Source: Ochotona curzoniae (taxonomy: Eukaryota > Chordata > Mammalia > Lagomorpha > Ochotonidae). From it: a DNA stretch of 64,000 nucleotides. Below the pieces are notes generated by a model, which did no database searches, was not told the origin of the DNA, and worked only from the letters and a program-made list of their open reading frames with translations. Positions 40,540 to 47,935 of the stretch are shown here, piece after piece. Every line of letters begins with the position of its first letter. The stretch's first letter is position 1. The stretch is taken from the NCBI RefSeq assembly GCF_017591425.1, contig NW_024465751.1, positions 2,728,001 through 2,792,000 of the forward strand. Direction: 5' to 3'. The translations under genes and the position numbers were made by a program.

Positions 40540-41415
40540 ACCAGTCTGCTGCACACAGTCACACACAAGAATCAGGGTCGGGGTTGGGCCTGGTAGGCCT
40601 TATTGGGGGTTGTTCCAATTGGGCTGCAGCTCCTGCTGGTGTATGTGAAGGCCCAGTGTGTAGTAAGCAGAGCAGGGCTGGGCCATAGCATCCTTTGGTT
40701 TGTTGAACAGTAACAGATGTGTCTAGAGACAGAACTGACTCAGCAACTACAACCATCAGTATGTATGTAGGCCAACTTGGGTGACAGACTGAGCCAAAAC
40801 TGTGTACTGGCTAACACAAATGGAAGTCAGGCTTGGGATCACCTCAGATGAGGTTTCTTTGGAGACCTTCCCAACCAAACTGCTGAACTCAGAACTCCAA
40901 CCAAGAGGAGGAATGCAGGATCTGAGGTCTGAGTGTGGAGTGTGTGAGTCAGAACTGGGCCGCTTCAGCTGCTGAAGACGGTGCAATGGATGGTATGCTC
41001 AGATGCACACGAACATGATAACCAGTTCATTGAGGCCTGGAGATGATGTCCAGTACCATGGAGGGAAGAACATATCGGAAAACCCTCCTAGCGAAGTGTT
41101 GACAGCAGAGATCTGGGTGAATGGAGACTTTAAGCAGAACTATGGCAGCCAACAGAACTTTGAAGGATTTCATCATCCTTGGAGCAATGAAATCAACAGC
41201 ATTTAGAATTATCAAAACCACTTGAGCAGTACCCTCAAAGCGTGCTCCATATTGAGGACCCTGGGATGACATTATGTGACCATCCCCCATTTCCGGGAAG
41301 AAGAAAAAGGAAACTTGGAAACTTGCGCTTTCCCCTTCCTCTTCCCTTCCCACCCTAATTAGTAGTCTGCATGGGCATGCATCCTTCTAAACTATGTAAA
41401 TATCATTAATAATAA
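40540..41415 (+). repeat. Possible L1 3' UTR or other retroposon
   Basis: A G/C-balanced block with no open frame ends at AATAATAAAATTTTAAAAAG, which looks like a retroposon tail. I do not recognise the body with certainty. Confidence 0.3.
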
Positions 41416-41431
41416 AATTTTAAAAAGATAA

Positions 41432-41730
41432 TGACTTTTTAGTATCTATTTGAAAGGCAGTCTGAGAGAGAGAGACTGACATTTTTATCCTCTGGTTTAC
41501 TCCACAGACTGCTACAATTGTTATGCTAATACAAGACACCAGGAGCCAGGATCTTCATTTGGGCCTCCTACATGGGCAGAAGGGGCCCCAGCAGTTGAAT
41601 TCTCTTCTGCTGTTTTCCCAGGCCATAAGCAGGAAGCTGGAGCAGCCAAGATTCCAACTGGTGCCCATTTGGTAAGCTGGTGCTTCAGGCAGAGAATTAG
41701 TCTGCCATGTCACAGGGCTGGCCCCAGCAA
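41432..41730 (-). repeat. Old C-SINE-like copy, minus strand (first of three in a row)
   Basis: TATTTGAAAGGCAGTCTGAG, GGCCTCCTACATGGGCAGAA, TTTTCCCAGGCCATAAGCAG and a closing GGGCTGGCCCC follow the SINE order. Confidence 0.7.
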
Positions 41731-41741
41731 CACTACTAAGG

Positions 41742-42055
41742 CTCATTAAAACATATTTGAAAGGCAAAGAGAACAAGACAAGTGCCTTGCCAACTGGCTC
41801 CCTCCCAGAAATGCCTAGCTTAATTCAGCCATAGCTAAATGAGACTAAAGCCAGGAGGTGGGAATTTAATCTGGACGTTTAGCATGGGTGGCAAGGACGC
41901 CAAACATTTGGGCCATCACTTGCTGCCTCCCAGGGTGTACACTCACCAGAAAGCTGGAATCAAACACAGAACAAGAACTTGAACCTAGGCATTTAATTAC
42001 GGTACCTGGATATCCAGCGGGATGTCTTAAACAACAGACCAAACACCTAGTCTTT
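41742..42055 (-). repeat. Old SINE copy, minus strand (second of three)
   Basis: ATATTTGAAAGGCAAAGAGA opens it and ACTTGCTGCCTCCCAGGGTG marks the divergent centre shared with the copy at 27.6 kb. Confidence 0.6.
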
Positions 42056-42061
42056 TATTTC

Positions 42062-42370
42062 CTTAAAACAATTTATTCGAAAGGCAGAGAGATGGATCAG
42101 GGTGTCTGGTGATGGGGGGGCGGGTGGGGATGGAAGAAGGAGGGGAGAAGCAGGGAAGGGGAAAGAGAGAGGTACAGAGATTTCCCATTCCTGCTTCACC
42201 CCCCCGAATGCCTTCAACAGCCAAGCTTAGCCCAGGTCAAAGCCAGCAGGCAGGAGCAGCAGCCGGATACGCACCTGTGTGGCAGGGTCCTAAGCACTTC
42301 GGCCTTTACTTGCTGCCTCCACAGGAAGCTGGAGTTGGTGACCCAGGTCTTGTGACACAGAATGCTGGTG
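42062..42370 (-). repeat. Old SINE copy, minus strand (third of three)
   Basis: ATTTATTCGAAAGGCAGAGA, an expanded purine run (42110-42175) and ACTTGCTGCCTCCACAGGAA follow the same order. The open frame at 42109-42660 is a by-product of this repeat. Confidence 0.6.
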
Positions 42371-42495
42371 ACACAACTGGTCTCTTACCTGTTGTTCCAA
42401 ATACGCATCCTACCTCATTTTTAACCAAAGTAATCAATAAGTCTAATCTAATTAAGAAAAGAGCTACTAGATACATGGCTAATTTGATTTTCATT

Positions 42496-42501
42496 TTTAT
42501 T
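42496..42501 (-). terminator. EFR3A: Candidate distal EFR3A poly(A) signal
   Basis: TTTATT on the plus strand reads AATAAA on the EFR3A strand. It lies beyond the provirus, so its use would place the provirus inside the UTR. Confidence 0.4.
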
Positions 42502-42887
42502 GCTTACATATCAATTACACAACAAAATTTTACACTCAAAAAAAACTTACTTAAATACATTCAATGTATATATAGGCATGAAAAAGACAGTTTTTTTCTA
42601 GATATGAAGAAGAGAAATATTTTGGGAAAGGACCGAAAGTTAATTGCTGGTATAATTTAGATTATCCTAAAAATTATTAGCTCAGAGGTATTAAGCAACT
42701 ACATGAATATGTGTGTGTGTGTTCAGGTATACTGCAGTGACAAGCAAATGCTACTGACAGTGTGGGGCAACACATAAATATAGGAGGAATATTTAAGTGC
42801 TACCTGTTTAATGTCAAAAAAAGAAGTGATACAGGCAACAGTATACATCATAAATGATAATGACAATTTACTAAGAGCTTTATACAC

Positions 42888-43239
42888 TGTTGCAAGCCGC
42901 ATCTGTATGCACTGGCCACATGCTGTGCCTAAAATGGCGCCGGCCGGAGAAGCCACACCTTCGTGCGTGTCACGTAGCCTAGCGCATGCGCAGTGAGCTG
43001 CGGCGTGGCCGGCGCGTGAACACTGGGGACTGACGAATCCGGTCGCCCAGGACCCTGCGTGATCATGACGCTGACCTATCATCGGCGGAGGCGGGGCCAG
43101 TCAGCACATAAGAGCAGAAAGACTGCCAGGGTCCGCCCCTTCCTCTTCCTCATCTTTGTGCGCGCAATAAACTTTACCGCAGAAGGCTTCACTCGCGTCT
43201 GCGTCTTATTGCGGGACAATAAGACACGTGGGCGCGACA
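42888..43239 (+). repeat. 5' LTR (352 bp)
   Basis: It runs from TGTTGC to GCGACA. Visible signals are a YY1-like AAAATGGCGC (42931), the NRF1-type palindrome GCGCATGCGC (42982-42991), a GC box (43088-43097), a TATA-like ACATAAGAG (about 43107) and AATAAA (43166-43171). It is markedly CpG-rich for this window. Confidence 0.95.
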
Positions 43240-43241
43240 AC

Positions 43242-43260
43242 TGGTGCCCGAAACCCGGGA
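43242..43260 (+). promoter_or_regulatory. Primer binding site, tRNA-Phe type with one extra C
   Basis: TGGTGCCCGAAACCCGGGA starts two bases after the LTR. It matches the complement of the tRNA-Phe 3' end (TGGTGCCGAAACCCGGGA) apart from one additional C. Confidence 0.85.
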
Positions 43261-43274
43261 CCTGGAGGGGGCCT

Positions 43275-43324
43275 CCCGTTTCGAACGGGTGGAAGTCAGA
43301 ACTGCGGCCAAAAGACAGGTAAGG
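43275..43324 (+). promoter_or_regulatory. Proviral leader: hairpin and major splice donor
   Basis: CCCGTT-TCG-AACGGG (43275-43289) can form a 6-bp hairpin, a possible dimerisation or packaging stem. ACAG|GTAAGG follows, with GT at 43319-43320, a strong splice donor placed before gag as usual for a retroviral leader. Confidence 0.6.
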
Positions 43325-43401
43325 AGCTCTGAGAGGGAGAACTTTCGGGTGACTAGGAGCATAAATCGGAGGTATAGGAACCACCGCTTCTGGTTATAGA
43401 C

Positions 43402-44496
43402 ATGGGCGCACGGTTCTCTCTGGTGAAATTTTTGCAGAGGGTTTATGCCCTCCGTAAGGGAGCGGTCAGAGAGAGTGACAAAGCCCTTCAGTCTGCCCAG
43501 GATAGTCTCTCAGAAACAGAGCGGGAGAGGAGAACCGGTTTGAAGCAAAAAATAGAGGTGAAATTGAAAGCAGTATCTTCCTCATCAAGTTCGGAGACGT
43601 CCGACGCGGAGGAAGGGTACAAGCGGGATAGGCGGCATAGGCGCTTAGAACGCAAACCCGCAGGAGACAGAGGAGGATCAGAAAAGGAGAAGAAAGAGAA
43701 TGGCGGTGCTACTGCGCCGGCCACGCTCGGCCCATGGCCTCAGGGCTCTGGAGCCATTACACTAATGGCTCCTCCTGCTGTGACGCCATCTGCCCCGCAG
43801 GTAATCCAACACTGCTTGGAGGCATGGGCCGAGTGGGGTAAACCTGAATGTATTAAGACTGATAATGGTCCCGCCTATACTTCAGCCAAATTTCGTGATT
43901 TTTGCATGAAGATGGGCGTCAAATTAGTGACTGGCATCCCTTATAATCCACAAGGTCAGGGGATAATCGAACGTGCTCATCGCTCTATTAAGGAATTGTT
44001 ACAAAAACAAAAAACCACCTGGGAATCACTTGGCCTCGCCAGTCAGAGCCCTCGGGCCACCCTAGCCCTGGCTCTCTTCACCATCAATTTTTTACAGCTG
44101 GATGAGCAAGGCCTTAGTGCTGCAGATCGTCATTCCCTTAACACGGCGCAAGAGCAATCTTGGGTCAAGTGGAAGGATGTTCTGGAGTCCAAATGGAAGG
44201 GCCCAGACCCAGTTATTAGGCAGGCTCGAGGAGCCATTTGTGTGTTTCCACAGGACGCCCCAGTTCCGGTTTGGGTTCCAGCTCGATTGACTCGTTCCTG
44301 TCCATCACCGCCTTCTGACGTTTCTGCAACCGCTGGAGCGCTTGCACGAGGATCTGACTTGGGGAAGATTCATGCAACCCCGCAATCAGAAACTCCTCCT
44401 ACAATCCCACAGGACAATGGTGCCCCGCCCAGTGCAAACACGGCTGATGGTGCAACTAATGGTCTGTATGGCGCTTGTGAGGACCGTGATTGCTGA
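43402..44496 (+). CDS. Gag N-terminus fused in frame to C-terminal half of integrase (ERV)
   Basis: An uninterrupted 364-codon frame. Residues 1-132 look like a Gag matrix region: a Met-Gly myristoylation start, a charged coiled segment and a PSAP late-domain motif near the junction. From about residue 134 it becomes integrase: Asp154 in KTDNGPAYTS and Glu190 in the PYNPQGQG block, separated by exactly 35 residues as in the DDE catalytic core, followed by an integrase C-terminal domain ending in a VWVPARLTR-type motif. The zinc finger and first catalytic Asp are missing, so it cannot be an active integrase. The deletion removed the rest of gag, protease and reverse transcriptase yet kept the frame. 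Whether the fusion is translated is unknown. Confidence 0.85.
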   Translation: MGARFSLVKFLQRVYALRKGAVRESDKALQSAQDSLSETERERRTGLKQKIEVKLKAVSSSSSSETSDAEEGYKRDRRHRRLERKPAGDRGGSEKEKKENGGATAPATLGPWPQGSGAITLMAPPAVTPSAPQVIQHCLEAWAEWGKPECIKTDNGPAYTSAKFRDFCMKMGVKLVTGIPYNPQGQGIIERAHRSIKELLQKQKTTWESLGLASQSPRATLALALFTINFLQLDEQGLSAADRHSLNTAQEQSWVKWKDVLESKWKGPDPVIRQARGAICVFPQDAPVPVWVPARLTRSCPSPPSDVSATAGALARGSDLGKIHATPQSETPPTIPQDNGAPPSANTADGATNGLYGACEDRDC

Positions 44497-44506
44497 GCCA
44501 CGATGA
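44372..44506 (+). pseudogene. Env leader remnant overlapping the integrase end
   Basis: A 44-codon frame in another register overlaps the end of the Gag-integrase frame. It has a basic start and a hydrophobic stretch, like a retroviral Env leader, and stops at TGA. The overlap with the pol end is typical of betaretroviruses. Confidence 0.4.
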
Positions 44507-44632
44507 GGAGTTCTGAGTGTTTTTCCACGACCCTTACCGGTCGCCCACTCAGCCCGAGTGTTTCCTTGATTTTTTCTTCTTTGGATTTGCCTTTTCTCCC
44601 TTATGATGATATTAAGGAGAATGTGAGTAATT

Positions 44633-44650
44633 TTTTATTCCCCCTACAGG
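44633..44650 (+). promoter_or_regulatory. Candidate splice acceptor in ERV
   Basis: TTTTATTCCCCCTACAG|G is a strong pyrimidine tract and AG. Together with the leader donor at 43319 it could produce a subgenomic RNA. Confidence 0.4.
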
Positions 44651-44686
44651 ACGCGCTTTGTTTTCAAGCATTTCCTGAGAATTTTA

Positions 44687-45094
44687 GTGTCAAGGTTTAT
44701 GTGTTACTTCATTCCTTTTCAAAATGTTTCAACGGCTGCTAATCTTTCTTGCCAGCTTTCTTCTTATCTTTTAGGAAATTGGACGAGAGAATTTGATATT
44801 TTACAGTCGGAGTTGAGAATTGCCATTGTCCAGATTAATTCTACACGGGTGGATCCTGTTGTTGCTGAAACCCTGGCCACTTGGATTTGGAACATCACTT
44901 CCCATATTAAGGAATGGGTGGGAGTGGTTGTGCTGATTCTGCTCTTGTGTGCAGGCTGTGCCTTATGCCTTTTTTGCCTGTGTCATCTGAGACACCGCGC
45001 TCAGCGAGATCGTGTGGTAATACATCAAGCCCTACTAGCCATGCAGTATGGTGACTCCCCCATGGTATGGTTGAGCATGCTTCAACGGGTTTAG
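44687..45094 (+). pseudogene. Env transmembrane subunit C-terminal remnant (ERV)
   Basis: About 135 open codons contain NWT, NST and NIT-type glycosylation sites, then a long hydrophobic segment (WVGVVVLILLLCAGC) and a cytoplasmic tail with basic residues. This is the membrane-anchor end of a retroviral Env. The surface subunit and most of the ectodomain are missing, so it cannot work as an entry protein. Confidence 0.75.
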
Positions 45095-45256
45095 TTAAGA
45101 GCATGGACATCATGGCTCCTGCACCTCAGGCCATTATGGCATTGCACTGAGTTCGAGCATGATGCACCTGACTAGCCCTTGCACCTCGCAGGACTTATCC
45201 ATTGCACGCGAGAGGGTAGTCACTCTTATAACTGCCTTGTCGAGACATTGCTCTTT

Positions 45257-45400
45257 ACAACCACCGCGGTTGTAGCCCATGACGGGTAAGATAGACCCAG
45301 ACAATTATCGGTCTAAGACAGGGACTACGTCAAGCTACGCAGCCTCCCTATGACGGATCGTGCGCCTTGAGTCTACAACCTAAGACAGGCCCATACCAGC
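45257..45400 (+). ncRNA. CTE-like RNA export element (type D retrovirus related)
   Basis: Four blocks occur in the order and spacing of the Mason-Pfizer monkey virus constitutive transport element: GACGGGTAAG (45281), CTAAGACAGGG (45313), GACGG (45352) and CCTAAGACAGG (45379). The intervening GTCAAGCTACGCAGCCT resembles the central part of that element. TAGAC (45292-45296) can pair with GTCTA (45371-45375). It is preceded by a 6-bp hairpin, ACAACC-GGTTGT (45257-45273). In type D viruses the element binds NXF1 and exports unspliced RNA; it lies between env and the 3' LTR, as here. Confidence 0.8.
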
Positions 45401-45418
45401 TTATTTTTTCTATTGTGT

Positions 45419-45432
45419 AAGAAGGGGAGAGA
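45419..45432 (+). promoter_or_regulatory. Polypurine tract
   Basis: AAGAAGGGGAGAGA abuts the 3' LTR and would prime plus-strand synthesis. Confidence 0.9.
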
Positions 45433-45784
45433 TGTTGCAAGCCGCATCTGTATGCACTGGCCACATGCTGTGCCTAAAATGGCGCCGGCCGGAGAAGCCA
45501 CACCTTCGTGCGTGTCACGTAGCCTAGCGCATGCGCAGTGAGCTGCGGCGTGGCCGGCGCGTGAACACTGGGGACTGACGAATCCGGTCGCCCAGGACCC
45601 TGCGTGATCATGACGCTGACCTATCATCGGCGGAGGCGGGGCCAGTCAGCACATAAGAGCAGAAAGACTGCCAGGGTCCGCCCCTTCCTCTTCCTCATCT
45701 TTGTGCGCGCAATAAACTTTACCGCAGAAGGCTTCAATCGCGTCTGCCTCTTACTGCTGGGCGGTAAGACACGTGGGCGCGACA
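45433..45784 (+). repeat. 3' LTR (352 bp)
   Basis: It is the same length as the 5' LTR. The first 304 bases are identical to it and all seven differences fall in the last 48. It carries the same YY1-, NRF1- and GC-box-like sites and is directed towards the EFR3A coding exons. Confidence 0.95.
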
Positions 45785-45790
45785 ATACAC

Positions 45791-47829
45791 CTACAAAAAC
45801 AGAGCAAGACCATGAACCTGAAATCCTCTTTCAGCGTCTGAGCTGGCTACAGTACGGAATGACGCCCCCATCCCCTAAACAACCTCCTACAGACAGCAGG
45901 TTACCAGCGCAGACCCATTTCTTGGGAATCTATCAACAAAATCAGTCAATAGTTCAGGATACACAAAATCCACTGATTTAAATGACAAAATAATGGCAAT
46001 AGCTGCAAAGACCAAGAGAGCCTGTGATGAACACAAATCGGGCCGTACGCGTGCAGTCGTGTGCGTTTCCACATCACTGAGAGGAAATCTTACAGAGCAA
46101 AATTCACCTTGCATGAAAGCAAATGAATATATATCTTTTCTTAAACTATGAAATTTACATATTTCCATACAAAAGCACACAGTGTTGATTTATAAAATGA
46201 CATCCAAGTGGATGATGATTGTTTTTGCATGTCCCCCTGCTCAGACTTTTTAAAATGTACAGTCGGCAATTCATATCTTTCATTAATAATGTGAAGACAA
46301 AAGAAAAATCAGAACATAAGCCACGGCAAATTAACGGGTGAAGCATTTTACTTGATCAGAGGCAGATGATGGTGTCGGCCACAACAGGGCCGTCCAGTGG
46401 TGACCGCACAGTCACGGTGAGCAGTGTCCTAAGTAACCCACCATCAGGTACAATCACCACCTTCTCAAGATGCTGCCCTCTGGTTAAATAGCCTACAATT
46501 TTCAAGCATTCCATTCTCATCTTGATTTTCTTTTGCTTCAACCAATGGTGCCCAAATAACCATAAGCACAAAGCTAAACATTCTATTCTTCATGGCCATT
46601 TTTCAAACACAAAGCAAAAACTGAGTTATACTTTTGGGTACCATTTTTGATATGTAAAAAGAAACTAAATCAGAAAAGGCGGTGAAACTATAAAAAGTCC
46701 TAAGATATTATTACAAGAGGTTGAATGAGAATTGTTCATTTTTACATGATGGAATTCACTAAAATTTACCTTATTTTATGAGTCAGTCAGTGCATTCGTA
46801 AAATACACTTGTGGCCCTGAGAACTGAGACCAGAAGAAGCTCACAAATTAAAAGCCCATTTAATTAATTTTTGCCCATGAATATTAAAACCAATTCACAA
46901 ACAAAAATACAAGTTCATGTGCTCCTAACAGAAATCAAAATGCACAAACTCCTCACAGGTGAACTAGTAGCTGTTTAAAATGTCCTTTTCCCCCCTATAT
47001 TAAATATAGCTATATCTTATATAATTAATGAAGCCACGGCAAAATATTATTATACTTTCAAAGCATGGCCTGTAAACAAATACATCTTATTATATAAAAA
47101 ATATTGCACAGTTGGGTACTCCAAGAGCAAACGCTAAGCCTCTCGGGTCCAATGGTCAACCTTTCAGCAGAACGCACAGTCTTTATCCCAGATGCAGATG
47201 CTGCAGGGCGGCAGGGCTCAGGGCACTGTGCTAGGAAAGTACTCAGCAGCTGCTTACCGCTGTAAACACAAAGAGAACAGCTCTCCCAGAGCGTCACAGC
47301 ACAGGACGAGGGAGACCCGTCACAACTTAGTTAAGTCAACATGGAGACAGAAAGCCAAGGGATGTTTTTTGCAGTCCCAGGATTAGGAATATAATCTCAT
47401 ATATTTGTTTTTGGAGACAATCAAAATCAAAAGCAATTCTATTTCTAAACAGTTCTGTTGATCTTTCAGAACTACAGTAGACAGGTTACACATTTTCAAT
47501 CTTCTGGAGGCTTTCTTTGTACAAAAAAAATTAACACGCTCCTGCAAAGATTAAAATGTACCACTTAACAATATGCGAGACCAATGCACTTTCAACTTTA
47601 AGCCAAAGGGGACTTCAAAACAAATTACCTGACATAAATCTAACTTCAAAAGTACTCTAAATCATACACAGTTCCAGAAGTTTTGATATGGTATTGTAAC
47701 CATTTGATTAAATATACGTTCCAACATTTTCAATAGGTATGCTAGTATGTATTAAGTAAACCCTGAAAACACAAGTGTGGTCTTAAGTTTTACGCTTCAC
47801 AATCTTATGCTGAGGTCATCCTGAGCCAC
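45791..47829 (-). other. EFR3A: Proximal EFR3A 3' UTR
   Basis: Two kilobases of AT-rich sequence without recognised interspersed repeats or coding content follow the stop, unlike the repeat-dense intergenic region below 42.4 kb. This supports UTR identity. Confidence 0.6.
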
Positions 47830-47935
47830 TCAGTACACACACAGATCTGGGAACTTCATCTCATACACTGGGACAGACTGATACTGGGCATGCCCAGAAG
47901 TAATGGTCAGTGTTCCTGATGGACTGGGAGGAGGA
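47830..47935 (-). CDS. EFR3A: EFR3A last coding exon
   Basis: 106 bp encode (R)PPPSPSGTLTITSGHAQYQ to KFPDLCVY and TGA (plus-strand TCA at 47830-47832). The acceptor is a long pyrimidine-rich run ending TTTTGCAG. Confidence 0.97.

Larger units (their letters stand above)
42882..45790 (+). mobile_element. Betaretrovirus-like endogenous provirus, internally deleted, non-autonomous
   Basis: A complete proviral frame is visible: target duplication ATACAC (42882-42887 and 45785-45790), 352-bp LTRs beginning TGTTGC and ending GCGACA, a tRNA-Phe-type primer site, a leader with a splice donor, a Gag-integrase fused frame, envelope remnants, a CTE-like RNA element and a polypurine tract. The 6-bp duplication and primer type fit class II (IAP/type D related) elements. 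Most of gag, all of protease and reverse transcriptase and most of env are missing, so movement would have needed helper proteins. Near-identical LTRs indicate a recent insertion. It lies antisense to EFR3A. Confidence 0.92.
42480..47829 (-). other. EFR3A: EFR3A 3' UTR (probable extent), interrupted by an ERV
   Basis: AT-rich, repeat-poor sequence follows the EFR3A stop for about 2 kb down to 45791 and resumes below the provirus (42887 down to about 42480). On the minus strand AATAAA lies at 42496-42501 and ATTAAA at 46859-46864. Without the provirus, use of the distal signal would give a UTR of about 2.4-2.5 kb. The true end cannot be decided from sequence alone. Confidence 0.5.

Noticed and set aside
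42109..42660. 183-codon plus-strand open frame
   Set aside because: Its first half runs antisense through a SINE copy and the rest is AT-rich sequence. There is no protein similarity.
43079..43384. Minus-strand open frame of 101 codons across the 5' LTR
   Set aside because: It is an antisense shadow of the CpG-rich LTR, repeated in part in the 3' LTR.
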